Of a stretch of DNA of 64,000 bases, positions 54,053-62,802 are shown piece after piece. Made by a program: the position numbers and the translations under genes. Each line of letters begins with the position of its first letter. The first letter of the stretch is position 1. Origin of the DNA: CAVVFX01 sp963747535 (GTDB lineage: Bacteria > Acidobacteriota > Terriglobia > Bryobacterales > Bryobacteraceae); contig CAVVFX010000020.1 in the NCBI GenBank assembly GCA_963747535.1, positions 62,001 to 126,000 on the forward strand, written 5' to 3'. The notes beneath the pieces were generated by a model. That model saw only the letters and a program-made list of their open reading frames with translations, was not told the DNA's origin and made no database searches.

Positions 54053-55027
54053 ATGTTCATCGCGCTGTTCAGCCTTCTCCTCTCGTTTGCCATCACGACT
54101 TTTGCCTACTACTTTTTCCAGCAGCGCGTCAGATCGTCCGAAGTCACCAGGGTTCGGCGACGGCTCGGCGTGGAAACCGAAGCCGAGAGACTCGCGGAGT
54201 CCGACGCCCCGTCGCTGATCCGTACCGCGGACCGAAGCGAGCCGCGTTGGTTACGCACTCTTGGGCCGTATCTGCGAATCAATGAGAAGCTCCAGTTGCT
54301 GATAGAAAGTGCTGGGCTGTCAGCTACGCCTCAGCGCATTCAAAAGCAGTGCGCGCTAGCGGCCATTGTCGCCGGAGGCGCGACTCTGTTTGCCGGAGAA
54401 CGCTGGGTGGCGGCCCTGGCATTACCGGCCGCGGTTCTCGCAGCCGCGCTCCCGATCCAACTGCTACGCCGTGCCGCGCGTAAGCGCCTGGCTTTGTTCG
54501 AATCGCAGTTTCCAGGGGCGCTCGAATTCATCGCCCGTTCCATGCGTGCCGGACATGCATTCTCGGTTTCGCTCGAAATGCTGCACCACGAATTTGAGCA
54601 GCCCTTAGCCGGCGAATTCCGGCGCGTTTTTGAGGAGCAGAATCTGGGTATGCCCCTCGATGCGGCGCTCACCCGACTGGCCTCGCGCGTCCACCTGATC
54701 GACGTTCAGTTCTTCGTCTCTGCGGTAGTGTTGCAGCGCAAGACCGGCGGAAATCTCACCGAAATCCTCGATACCCTGGCCGAAGTCATTCGCGAGCGTT
54801 ACAAGTTAAAAGGCAAGGTCAAGGCGATCTCAGCCCATGGGCGGATGACGGCGCAAGCGCTTTCGGCTATACCCATCATCGTCGGAGCCATGATGTTTGT
54901 GGTGAATGCGGAGTACAGCAACTTCTTCTTACATACCACCCTCGGCCTCGAGATGCTGTCGGGATCGGTAGCTTTGCAGATCCTCGCTTACGTTGTGATC
55001 AGGAAGATCGTAACCATCGAGGTTTGA
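54053..55027 (+). CDS. tadB: TadB inner-membrane platform protein
   Basis: 324 residues, GspF/T2SSF family. An N-terminal helix, a second hydrophobic pair at about 100-135, the conserved T2SSF block (FPGALEFIARSMRAGHAFSV; then QNLGMPLDAALTRLASRV and LQRKTGGNLTEIL), and C-terminal helices. It forms the platform with TadC. It starts 15 bases after tadA and ends one base before tadC. Confidence 0.93.
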   Translation: MFIALFSLLLSFAITTFAYYFFQQRVRSSEVTRVRRRLGVETEAERLAESDAPSLIRTADRSEPRWLRTLGPYLRINEKLQLLIESAGLSATPQRIQKQCALAAIVAGGATLFAGERWVAALALPAAVLAAALPIQLLRRAARKRLALFESQFPGALEFIARSMRAGHAFSVSLEMLHHEFEQPLAGEFRRVFEEQNLGMPLDAALTRLASRVHLIDVQFFVSAVVLQRKTGGNLTEILDTLAEVIRERYKLKGKVKAISAHGRMTAQALSAIPIIVGAMMFVVNAEYSNFFLHTTLGLEMLSGSVALQILAYVVIRKIVTIEV

Positions 55028-55028
55028 C

Positions 55029-55946
55029 ATGGTACTGGTGCTGACGTCCATGTTGTTCGCCATTACCGTAGTCTTCGGAATCGCGGTGGGGGTGAAGTTT
55101 TGGATTAGGCCAAAAGCGGCGATCGAACGCCTCACCGGGACCTCAGCACCGGCCTCGCGAGCTCGCCAACCCCTGAAATCGAGCCTCCGCGCCCTGATTG
55201 ACGCGGCCGGACGGAGGATGGGCAGTCGCGATAAGGATCGGGAATGTGCTATCCAGCAATTGGCGCGTGCCGGTTTCCGCAAATCCAACGCTCTCAATCT
55301 TTATAACGGGTCGCGAGGGCTAGCCTCGGCAATTCTCTCGCTCGCGCTCACCGGTGTCTGCCTGCTGCAGGACACAGATACCTCAACCTTGATCATGGCC
55401 GCACTCGGAGGAGCCATGGCGGGCTTTTTTCTGCCCAGTGAATTTCTCCGTCTGATGATCCGAAGAAGAGCGAGAACCATCCAACGCGCCCTGCCGAATA
55501 TGCTCGATATGCTCACAATCTGCGTCGAGTCGGGTCTCGGACTGGACCAAGCCATCCTCCATGTCTCCCGCGAACTAGGCAGGGCCCATCAGGAGTTGAG
55601 CCAGGAACTGTCGATGATCAACTTCGAGACGCGTGCCGGAAAATCGAGACCCGAAGCGCTGCGTAATTTGGCGGCCCGAACGGGAGTCCAGGATGTCAAA
55701 GAGCTAACCGCAGTGCTGATCCAAGCCGACAGATTCGGGACCAGTGTAGCCCAAACCTTACGCACGTATTCGACCCATCTCCGGATCCAAGCCCGCCAGC
55801 GAGCCGAGGAGAAGGCGGCTCAACTGAGTGTCAAACTGGTCTTCCCCATCTTCTTTTTTATTCTGCCGTCGCTCTTTGTAATAACCGTCGGGCCGGTGGT
55901 TGTCCGGATCGTCCGCGATCTTCTGCCGATGATGAATTCTCTTTGA
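55029..55946 (+). CDS. tadC: TadC inner-membrane platform protein
   Basis: 305 residues, T2SSF family. The conserved block is ALPNMLDMLTICVESGLGLD, then DQAILHVSRELG, followed by DRFGTSVAQTLRTYSTHLRI and two C-terminal helices (KLVFPIFFFILPSLFVITVG). Partner of TadB. Confidence 0.93.
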   Translation: MVLVLTSMLFAITVVFGIAVGVKFWIRPKAAIERLTGTSAPASRARQPLKSSLRALIDAAGRRMGSRDKDRECAIQQLARAGFRKSNALNLYNGSRGLASAILSLALTGVCLLQDTDTSTLIMAALGGAMAGFFLPSEFLRLMIRRRARTIQRALPNMLDMLTICVESGLGLDQAILHVSRELGRAHQELSQELSMINFETRAGKSRPEALRNLAARTGVQDVKELTAVLIQADRFGTSVAQTLRTYSTHLRIQARQRAEEKAAQLSVKLVFPIFFFILPSLFVITVGPVVVRIVRDLLPMMNSL

Positions 55947-55960
55947 AAACGTCTAAAGCT

Positions 55961-55974
55961 CAGACCGAAATCTG
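55961..55974. repeat. short palindrome after tadC
   Basis: CAGACCGAAATCTG, a trimmed member of the 18431 family, 15 bases after the tadC stop. Confidence 0.4.
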
Positions 55975-56049
55975 CCGATAGAAGAGCAGAACAGGACATT
56001 GGAGCACATCGCACTGAAAGCTCTTGTCCGGGTTCAAAGGAGAAAGATA

Positions 56050-56142
56050 ATGGATAGTTCAACCATCCGGTTAGTGTGTGCCATCTTCGCAGCTGCTCTT
56101 CTTTTCTTGATCGTGGCGAGACGGCGCAAACATCCAGAGTAA
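56050..56142 (+). CDS. 30-residue single-pass membrane peptide
   Basis: The ATG has a full AAAGGAG site eight bases upstream. The frame encodes DSSTIRLVCAIFAAALLFLI, then VARRRKHPE: one membrane helix with a basic C-terminal tail (inside). It ends with TAA at 56140-56142. It lies 100 bases after tadC on the same strand and may be a micro-subunit of the Tad machine or an independent small protein. No family is known to me. The ribosome site is the best support. Confidence 0.5.
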   Translation: MDSSTIRLVCAIFAAALLFLIVARRRKHPE

Positions 56143-56287
56143 CTATGCGGCGGAGGGAGCGCGGAGTCTCGCCTACTGACTGTGGGGCGGTTCGCCTCGA
56201 CCGCGCGGGACGGCCTCGTCACGTTGCCGCAAGCGGAAGCACTGGCTTCGCGTCAAGCGACGGCGGCCGTTCCATGAAGTGTCCCGG

Positions 56288-56497
56288 CTACAACAGATGC
56301 TCCACATCGCCCCATTTCTCGCGAAGATACTCCGCGACCAAACGGCGATGGCGGTGGTGCGGCTTTTCTTCGAGGCACAAAAGACACCCGCCGTCAAACA
56401 ACTGGCGCGAAGCAATTTTTTCGATCCGGCGCTTCGCTATCAGATCGCGGAACTGCTGCTTATAATGCCCCCAGTCGCCTTTCAGCCGAACGAACAC
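56288..56497 (-). pseudogene. C-terminal remnant of a DUF488-family protein
   Basis: 69 codons: RLKGDWGHYKQQFRDLIAKR, then LFDGGCLLCLEEKPHHRHRR and LVAEYLREKWGDVEHLL. This matches the last third of DUF488 proteins, where CLLCSE, then HCHR, then LVAEYL and KWGDVEV are typical. The usual His-Cys-His is here HRH, so the key Cys is lost. The frame is closed upstream by a stop near 56545, and the N-terminal two thirds are missing. Dead gene fragment. Confidence 0.6.
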
Positions 56498-56556
56498 GCC
56501 GCGACGGCGCGCTCCAAAGGGTCTGAAACTGCCAGCCAGTCACCGGCCCCCGTGGA

Positions 56557-56584
56557 GCAGACCATCGTTTTTTGTGATCTGCCG
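56557..56584. repeat. hairpin element (GCAGACCA / ATCTGC)
   Basis: GCAGACCATCGTTTTTTGTG followed by ATCTGCCG. Third copy of the element at 18481 and 48180. Confidence 0.5.
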
Positions 56585-56820
56585 GCCGCAGAGCAGCCTC
56601 CGAACGGCGCTGTTTCTGGAGAGTTTCTCGTAAGCTTCGAGAATATTCTGCGTCGGCGCGAGTTCCGGGACCTGACCGAACATTCTTTGCCGATCGGATT
56701 ACGACGGATCCTACCTGCCCTTAGAAGAGCAGGCCCCGGGTATCATCCTCACGCTTCGTGCTGTCCCCCGCGGCCGTCCTTGAATGTTTAGTCTCCTCTG
56801 CAACGCCGCGCTACCCAACT

Positions 56821-57606
56821 ATGGTAGACTTTTGTGTGCCACGCAGAATCCTGGGAGTGATTCCAGCCCGGTACGCCTCTTCCCGATTTCCCGGTAAAGC
56901 CCTCGCCACCCTTGGTTCCAAAACCATGCTGGAGCACGTCTGGGAGCGGGTGAAGATAGCGCGCTACCTGACTGATGCTGTCATCGCCACCGATGACCAG
57001 CGCATCTACGACGCCGCCCGCAGTTTTGGCGCTTCGGTCAAGATGACGCGCTCCGACCATGTCTCTGGTACCGATCGCGTCGCCGAAGTCGCCTCCACCA
57101 GTGACGCCGAACTCATCGTCAACATCCAGGGCGATGAACCCCTTATCGATCCCGCCGCCATCGACGCCGCTATCCTCCCCCTCACCCACGAGCCCGCCAT
57201 CCAAATGGGCACGTTGAAAAAGAAGATCGAAGACCCGCGCGAAGTAGAAGATCCTAACGTCGTCAAGGTCGTGACCGACCGTTTCCAGAACGCGATCTAC
57301 TTTTCCCGGTCCACCATTCCTTACTTGCGCGGCCCCCTCACCGGGGGCTCCGCCGCAGTCCACCATAAACACATAGGGCTCTACGTCTACCGCCGCGACT
57401 TTTTGTTGCGGTATTCGGATTTGCCCATCGGTCCGCTTGAGGAAGCTGAGCGCCTCGAGCAACTGCGCGCACTGGAAAACGGTTTCAAAATTCGCGTAGT
57501 CGAGACTGAATACGAATCGCTTGGCGTCGATACACCGGAGGATCTCGCAAGAGTTTCACAATTGTTCGAAGCAGTTTTACTTGGGAGTCAGGGCGGAACA
57601 AAATAA
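56821..57606 (+). CDS. kdsB: 3-deoxy-manno-octulosonate cytidylyltransferase
   Basis: 261 residues. It activates KDO with CTP to CMP-KDO for lipid A core synthesis. Features: ILGVIPARYASSRFPGKALA (nucleotide-binding loop), VIATDD, NIQGDEPLI (metal-binding Asp) and HIGLYVYRRDFLLRY. The start is ATG at 56821, or GTG five codons on. The stop overlaps the pyrG ATG (TAATG). Part of the kdsB-pyrG-kdsA unit. Confidence 0.95.
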   Translation: MVDFCVPRRILGVIPARYASSRFPGKALATLGSKTMLEHVWERVKIARYLTDAVIATDDQRIYDAARSFGASVKMTRSDHVSGTDRVAEVASTSDAELIVNIQGDEPLIDPAAIDAAILPLTHEPAIQMGTLKKKIEDPREVEDPNVVKVVTDRFQNAIYFSRSTIPYLRGPLTGGSAAVHHKHIGLYVYRRDFLLRYSDLPIGPLEEAERLEQLRALENGFKIRVVETEYESLGVDTPEDLARVSQLFEAVLLGSQGGTK

Positions 57607-59258
57607 TGGCGAAATACATCTTCGTAACCGGCGGCGTGGTCTCGTCTCTCGGAAAGGGAATCGCAGCCGCATCCATTGGCTGCCTGCTCGAGAGCCGTGG
57701 CCTCAAAGTCACCTTGCAAAAATTCGACCCGTATCTCAACGTGGATCCGGGAACCATGAGTCCGTTCCAACATGGAGAAGTCTTCGTTACCGACGACGGC
57801 GCCGAGACCGATCTCGACCTGGGCCATTACGAGCGCTTCACCCACGCCCGGCTAACACGCGCCAACAATCTCACCTCGGGCCGCATCTACGAGCAGATCA
57901 TCCAGCGCGAGCGGCGCGGCGACTACCTCGGCAAGACCGTGCAGGTGATCCCGCACGTTACCAACGAGATCAAGGCCGGCGTGCGCAAGGTTTCCGAAGG
58001 CGTGGACGTGGTGATCGTCGAGATTGGCGGTACGGTCGGCGATATCGAATCGCTCCCTTTCCTCGAAGCCATTCGGCAGATCCGTCACGAACAGGGCCGC
58101 GAGAACTGCATCTTCGTGCACGTCACGCTGGTCCCGTGGATTGCCGCCGCGCAGGAACTCAAGACCAAACCCACGCAGCACAGCGTCAAGGAACTCCGCG
58201 CGCTCGGTATCCAGCCCGACATCCTGCTCTGCCGCTGCGAGCGTTTTATCCCGCCCGACATGAAGGAAAAGATCGGTCTCTTCTGCGACGTCGACCCCGC
58301 CGCGGTCATCACCGCGCGTGACGTCAAATCGGTGTACCAGATTCCGCTCACCTTCGCCGCCGAAGGTGTGGACGAAATCATCCTGCGACAGTTCAAACTG
58401 GATGCCGGCCCGCGCAACCTCAGCCAGTGGAGTTCCATGGTCAGCCACATGGAGAATCCGCGCGACGAAGTCACTATCGGCTTGGTGGGTAAGTATGTCG
58501 AGTACGAAGATTCTTACAAGAGCCTGAAGGAAGCGTTGAGCCACGGCGCGCTGGCCCACGGGTTGAAGCTTAAGATCCACTGGATTGAAGCCGAAGGCGT
58601 GCAGGGTCCCGACTGGGAGCGGCAACTCGAAGGCTACGACGGGATTCTGGTTCCCGGCGGCTTTGGCAAACGCGGCATCGAGGGCATGATTCGCTCCATC
58701 CGCTACGCCCGCGAGCACCGGGTTCCCTACTTTGGCATCTGCCTCGGCATGCAGACGATGGTGATCGAGTTCGCCCGCCACATGGCCGGACTCGACCGCG
58801 CCGATTCCACCGAATTCGATCCCGCGACGCCGCATCGCGTAATATTCAAGCTCCGCGAACTGAAAGGCGTAGACGAACTCGGCGGCACCATGCGTCTGGG
58901 CGCGTGGCCTTGTGTCCTGGCCGAAGGCAGCTTCGCGCGGCAGGCCTACGGAACACGCGAAATCAGCGAACGTCATCGCCACCGCTTCGAATTCAACCGT
59001 GAGTATGAAGAGACCCTGAAAGCTGCGGGACTGCGCATCACCGGCGAGACCCCCGACCGCACCTACGTGGAGATCTGCGAGATTGCGGATCACCCCTGGT
59101 TCCTCGGCTGCCAGTTTCATCCCGAGTTCAAATCCAAACCGATGGAACCGCATCCGCTCTTCCGATCGTTTATCGGAGCCGCGTATGCACATCGCCAGCG
59201 CCGTCTGCAAGCCGCCCAGGATGCCATCCGCGAAGAGACTGCCAGGCAGCTTGTGTGA
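57606..59258 (+). CDS. pyrG: CTP synthase
   Basis: 550 residues. It makes CTP from UTP with glutamine. The synthase domain (1-270) starts KYIFVTGGVVSSLGKGIAAA. The class I glutaminase domain has the nucleophile Cys in PYFGICLGMQ and the His/Glu pair in CQFHPEFKS. It supplies CTP to the KdsB step encoded just upstream. The stop TGA overlaps the kdsA GTG. Confidence 0.97.
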   Translation: MAKYIFVTGGVVSSLGKGIAAASIGCLLESRGLKVTLQKFDPYLNVDPGTMSPFQHGEVFVTDDGAETDLDLGHYERFTHARLTRANNLTSGRIYEQIIQRERRGDYLGKTVQVIPHVTNEIKAGVRKVSEGVDVVIVEIGGTVGDIESLPFLEAIRQIRHEQGRENCIFVHVTLVPWIAAAQELKTKPTQHSVKELRALGIQPDILLCRCERFIPPDMKEKIGLFCDVDPAAVITARDVKSVYQIPLTFAAEGVDEIILRQFKLDAGPRNLSQWSSMVSHMENPRDEVTIGLVGKYVEYEDSYKSLKEALSHGALAHGLKLKIHWIEAEGVQGPDWERQLEGYDGILVPGGFGKRGIEGMIRSIRYAREHRVPYFGICLGMQTMVIEFARHMAGLDRADSTEFDPATPHRVIFKLRELKGVDELGGTMRLGAWPCVLAEGSFARQAYGTREISERHRHRFEFNREYEETLKAAGLRITGETPDRTYVEICEIADHPWFLGCQFHPEFKSKPMEPHPLFRSFIGAAYAHRQRRLQAAQDAIREETARQLV

Positions 59259-60091
59259 CAGGCTTTAGCCTGTCAGTCCCAACCCTGACTGGACCCGTAA
59301 CATTTGGTCCCGGCAGCCTCGGCCTGATCGCCGGACCGTGTGTCATCGAGAGCGAGGCCCACGTCCACTACATGGCGGAAGCCGTCGGCCGCATCGCAGG
59401 ACCTTTCATCTTCAAAGCCTCGTTTGACAAGGCCAACCGCAGCAGCCTCTCCGGATACCGCGGCCCCGGACTAGCAGAAGGACTGCGCATCCTCGGCGGG
59501 CTCAAGCTTAAAGGCCATGCGATCCTGACCGACATCCACGAACCCGCGCAGGCGGCAGCGGCGGCGGAAGTCGTCGATATCCTGCAAATCCCCGCGTTCC
59601 TCTGCCGCCAGACTGACCTGCTGCTCGAAGCCGGCCGCACTGGACGCATCATCAACATCAAGAAGGGCCAATTCGTTGCCCCGCATGACATCCATTTCGC
59701 TGCGGAAAAAGTCGCCTCCACTGGTAATAACAACATCATCCTGACCGAGCGCGGATCGACTTTCGGCTACAACAATCTGGTAGTCGATATGCGCGGGATC
59801 CGGATCATGCTCGATGCCGGCTGGCCGGTGGTCTTCGACGCCACGCATAGCGTGCAACTCCCCGGCGGAAAAGGCGCGTCCTCCGGAGGACAGCCGCAGT
59901 TCATCGAGACGCTCGCCTCGGCAGCCGTAGCGGCAGGCGCGAGCGGATTGTTCGTCGAAGTCCACAACGATCCCGCTAACGCTCTTTCCGACGGTGCCAA
60001 CGCCCTCCATCTCGACCTGCTCCCGGCTTTTCTTCGCCGCATGCGTCTGTTACACGCCACGCGCCACAGTCGCGAATACATCCACGATTGA
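59255..60091 (+). CDS. kdsA: KDO-8-phosphate synthase
   Basis: 278 residues. It condenses PEP with arabinose-5-phosphate. Core motifs: LIAGPCVIES, FKASFDKANRSS, SYRGPG (in SGYRGPGLAEG), ILTDIHEP, KGQFVAP, and FDATHSVQ with the following GGQPQF. The only in-frame start is GTG at 59255 inside a perfect palindrome, which encodes the extra N-terminal TGFSLS. No cysteine precedes the KASFDKANRSS loop in the usual metal-enzyme position, so the metal class is unclear. Confidence 0.93.
   Translation: MTGFSLSVPTLTGPVTFGPGSLGLIAGPCVIESEAHVHYMAEAVGRIAGPFIFKASFDKANRSSLSGYRGPGLAEGLRILGGLKLKGHAILTDIHEPAQAAAAAEVVDILQIPAFLCRQTDLLLEAGRTGRIINIKKGQFVAPHDIHFAAEKVASTGNNNIILTERGSTFGYNNLVVDMRGIRIMLDAGWPVVFDATHSVQLPGGKGASSGGQPQFIETLASAAVAAGASGLFVEVHNDPANALSDGANALHLDLLPAFLRRMRLLHATRHSREYIHD
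59256..59275. repeat. perfect palindrome at the pyrG-kdsA junction
   Basis: TGACAGGCT, TT, AGCCTGTCA: 9-bp arms with a 2-base loop. It contains the pyrG stop, the last two bases of the kdsA start codon, and its first codons. In RNA it would sequester the kdsA start in a stable hairpin. Confidence 0.65.
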
Positions 60092-60199
60092 CCCTATCGC
60101 TTCGTCATCCATTTGCGAGGGGCTCTGGGAAATGTCTCATCGCTATCGACCTGCTGCGTGGCGGTCGCCCCGATCCGCTGTGGAAGATCGACTCAATTT

Positions 60200-60481
60200 G
60201 CGCACGAACTGGGCGCGATAAAGACTCTGACGGTGTTCGCTACCGGATCGCAGCATTTCAGCCGGTTCGGCAGATTCGCCGGCTCCTTCGAGGAACTCAC
60301 ATCCGCGGACGACACCCTCCGCCAACTTGCGCGAACCGGCGAACGAGATGGCTACAAGTTCACCCTGTCGCCGATCGCCCACGGCTATGCCATCAACGCA
60401 AGCCCCGCAGGCGCAAGTAGCGGGATCCACAATCACTACGGCTCCGAGCCGGCGACCGCGTCCGATCCGCTCGTGAAATGA
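60200..60481 (+). pseudogene. headless copy of the neighbouring pilin
   Basis: The frame reads FAHELGAIKTLTVFATGSQH, then FSRFGRFAGSFEEL and a C-terminus IHNHYGSEPATASDPLVK. It aligns along its length with the intact pilin that follows (FAQEMAAMKTI, then YFSQFGKFAETL, then IHNHYGQEPASLTDPEVK). The N-terminal GFSLIELL helix is missing in all three frames upstream to kdsA. It is a truncated tandem duplicate, unable to be processed as a pilin. Confidence 0.6.
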
Positions 60482-60534
60482 GCTCAACGAATCGCCTCCG
60501 GCTTTCGTCATACACTCTTGAGGTGGAGAATATC

Positions 60535-61017
60535 GTGAATCGTACCGTAAAACGGATGTCCCGCCGACAGGCCGGCTTCTCATTGATCGAATTGCTGATT
60601 GTCATCGCGATCATTTTGATCATCCTGGCAATCGCGCTTCCCCGGCTCGGACGAGCCCGCATGTTCGCGCAAGAGATGGCAGCCATGAAAACCATCACCA
60701 CGATTCACACGGCCCAAGCCCAGTACTTCTCGCAATTCGGAAAATTTGCGGAAACCCTAACGGCGCTCGGGCCACCGGCGAGCGGCGCACCAGGACCCGC
60801 CGCAGCAGATCTGATTCCCGCGGGACTCGCCGCCACTGGCGAAGGGAGCGGCTACAAGTACGTTCTGACCATCACGCCCACCGGCTATACGATCAATGCC
60901 AACCCGGATGCCTTCGGGACCACCGGCACGCGGACCTTCTTCTCCGATCAGTCCCTCACCATCCATAATCACTACGGCCAGGAACCAGCGAGCCTCACCG
61001 ACCCGGAGGTGAAGTAA
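60535..61017 (+). CDS. type IV pilin-like protein
   Basis: 160 residues from GTG (GGAG site six bases upstream). It has the prepilin motif RRQAGFSLIELLIVIAI with the mature Phe and Glu5, followed by the long N-terminal helix. A small beta-type globular part contains a Tyr-rich YKYVLTITPTGYTINANPDA segment. A minor pilin or pseudopilin of type II/IV systems, distinct from the Tad pilins. It needs a PilD-like peptidase, which is not in the window. Alternative ATG at 60556. Confidence 0.85.
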   Translation: MNRTVKRMSRRQAGFSLIELLIVIAIILIILAIALPRLGRARMFAQEMAAMKTITTIHTAQAQYFSQFGKFAETLTALGPPASGAPGPAAADLIPAGLAATGEGSGYKYVLTITPTGYTINANPDAFGTTGTRTFFSDQSLTIHNHYGQEPASLTDPEVK

Positions 61018-61060
61018 CTACCGGTCTTATCCCATCAGGTGCGACAATGGGACCACTCCC

Positions 61061-61720
61061 TTGGACCCTAAAGAACTCACCGACGGCCTGATACAGTTCG
61101 TCATCTTTCTCTTCTCGACCACCTGTCATGAAGCGGCCCACGCGCTCGCCGCCAAGAAAGGGGGCGATCTAACGGCTTTCGACAGCGGCCAGGTGACTCT
61201 CAATCCTTTGCCGCACGTCCGCCGCGAACCCATGGGCATGATTCTCATGCCGCTCCTGTGCTACGCAGCCGGTGGTTTTATGATCGGCTGGGCGAGCACT
61301 CCCTACGATCCTCTTTGGGCCAGGCGCCATCCCCGGCGATCTGCGATGATGTCCCTCGCAGGACCCATGGCCAACTTCAGCCTGATGCTGATCGCAGCCG
61401 CATTTTTGAATCTGGGCTCCCTTACCGGCTTCTTTCGGGAATCGGACCAAGCCGGCGGAATCGAGTTTTTTTTGAGGATCCTGTTCAGCCTGAATCTGCT
61501 GCTGGGCATCTTCAACCTGATCCCCATTCCTCCCCTCGACGGATTTACCGTACTGGCGCTTTTTCTACCCGAAAGCGCTGCGCTGCATCTGTTTGACTTC
61601 GGCGCCCGCATCCGCAGGTTCTCATTTCTCGCGCTGCTTCTCGGCTGGCAATACTTCGGGACGATTCTGAACCCCCTGAGAGCCCTCGCTGTACATTACC
61701 TGCTGCCGCTCTACCGCTAA
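61061..61720 (+). CDS. site-2-type M50 membrane metalloprotease
   Basis: 219 residues with five to six membrane helices. Zinc motif HEAAH (H23, E24, H27) and a distant Asp in NLIPIPPLDG (D160) make a complete M50 active site. AGPMANFSLML is the usual central helix. It has no PDZ or CBS domain, so it belongs to the minimal M50 group. It probably cleaves a membrane-embedded regulator; the substrate is unknown. The start is TTG, with a weak ribosome site. Confidence 0.9.
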   Translation: MDPKELTDGLIQFVIFLFSTTCHEAAHALAAKKGGDLTAFDSGQVTLNPLPHVRREPMGMILMPLLCYAAGGFMIGWASTPYDPLWARRHPRRSAMMSLAGPMANFSLMLIAAAFLNLGSLTGFFRESDQAGGIEFFLRILFSLNLLLGIFNLIPIPPLDGFTVLALFLPESAALHLFDFGARIRRFSFLALLLGWQYFGTILNPLRALAVHYLLPLYR

Positions 61721-61779
61721 ATCGTGCGGATCATCCGGCTTTCTGTATCCGCGTGTACCGGCGGCAAATATTCAGGCTA

Positions 61780-62673
61780 TTACAGACCAAATTCCTTCCG
61801 GATCTTTTCCAGGAACGCAATAATCTTAGGTCGCGGATCCCCGGCGCCCAGAGCTTCAAACGGCACGTATCCGCGATACCCTGACCGGTCGATGATCGCC
61901 TTGATTTTCCCGAGGTCGGTCGGCTCCTGTTTGCCATTGCGTCCGACGTTTTGCTTGATCTGCCAGGAGACCGCATACGGCACCAGTTTCTGAATCTCCG
62001 TATACGGATCGCCCTGCTGCAAACTGCCGATATCGAGGATCGAGCCGAACCACTCCGAATCCACGGCATTAATCACGCGAATCGTCTCGTCGGCGGTCTT
62101 CAGGCAATCGTTGTGTTGCTGCAGACCCACCACCACCCCATGCTGTTTGCCGAATGCCGCGCACTCCTTGAAATCGCCGACCATCCATTCCACGGCCTCA
62201 TCGAAGCTATGGCCTTCCGGGCGCTTCGGTCCCGAGAAGACGCGGATCACCGGTGCGCCCAGTTTGCTTGCTACCACGATCCAGTCCTTCACCATCTGGA
62301 CGTCGGCATTGCGCGCGGCCGCATCCGCCACAGCGAAGTCATTACGGACGCCGGTGCCGCTAATGCTCACACCGTTGACAAACGCGGTGCGTTTCAGGTT
62401 ATAGATGTAGTCGTCAGGCGGCGCCTTGGGATAGCCCGGAAAATAATAGCCCGTCGTGTCGATCGCATCCACTCCTTGCTGCGCGCAGAAATGCACCGCA
62501 TCGGCAAGTGTCATGCTTCCATCCTTCAGTTGCTTGTCGAAAGAGTACGCGTTGAGTCCCAATTTAAGCTTGACTCCGGGCTCGCGCACTACTTTTTCAT
62601 CCGCACGCGCCGCAGAGAGCGCGCTGAGTCCCGCGGCGGCCAGAAAACACCGGCGATCAATTTTCTCGTTCAT
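61780..62673 (-). CDS. Tat-exported sugar-phosphate isomerase/epimerase-like TIM barrel
   Basis: 297 residues. The signal DRRCFLAAAGLSALSAA is Tat-like. The AP-endonuclease-2/xylose-isomerase-like barrel has GLNAYSFDKQLKDG, AIDTTGYYFPGYP, GPVIRVFSGP-like and GVVVGLQQHNDC strands. Metal ligands are expected at Glu/Asp/His in these strands. The family includes keto-sugar epimerases; substrate unknown. Convergent with the M50 protease gene. Confidence 0.8.
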   Translation of the reverse strand: MNEKIDRRCFLAAAGLSALSAARADEKVVREPGVKLKLGLNAYSFDKQLKDGSMTLADAVHFCAQQGVDAIDTTGYYFPGYPKAPPDDYIYNLKRTAFVNGVSISGTGVRNDFAVADAAARNADVQMVKDWIVVASKLGAPVIRVFSGPKRPEGHSFDEAVEWMVGDFKECAAFGKQHGVVVGLQQHNDCLKTADETIRVINAVDSEWFGSILDIGSLQQGDPYTEIQKLVPYAVSWQIKQNVGRNGKQEPTDLGKIKAIIDRSGYRGYVPFEALGAGDPRPKIIAFLEKIRKEFGL

Positions 62674-62697
62674 AGCTGCCGACGATTATACTGCGTT

Positions 62698-62787
62698 ATG
62701 AAGGAGAGAGTGCCTCGTGAATACGTGCGGCACGATGGGACATTCGCCTACCTCCACTGGGAGATCGCGGGCCATAGTGTAACCTGA
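62698..62787 (+). CDS. possible 29-residue leader ORF
   Basis: ATG-KERVPREYVRHDGTFAYLHW-EIAGHSVT-TGA directly precedes the glycosyltransferase ORF. There is no strong ribosome site and no known family. It could be a leader peptide or chance. Confidence 0.2.
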   Translation: MKERVPREYVRHDGTFAYLHWEIAGHSVT

Positions 62788-62802
62788 GTGCTTGCTGAAC
62801 GC

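Larger units (their letters stand above)
56143..56820. other. decayed region between the Tad locus and kdsB
   Basis: Besides the DUF488 remnant (minus) and a hairpin repeat at 56557, I see no convincing gene. A long plus-strand frame over 56279-56791 is antisense to the remnant and is rejected. Confidence 0.45.

Noticed and set aside
56279..56791. Open frame of 170 codons on plus
   Set aside because: Mostly antisense to the DUF488 remnant and crosses a repeat element.
61951..62787. Open frame of 278 codons on plus
   Set aside because: Antisense to the sugar isomerase gene. Only its last 29 codons, from an internal ATG, are intergenic.
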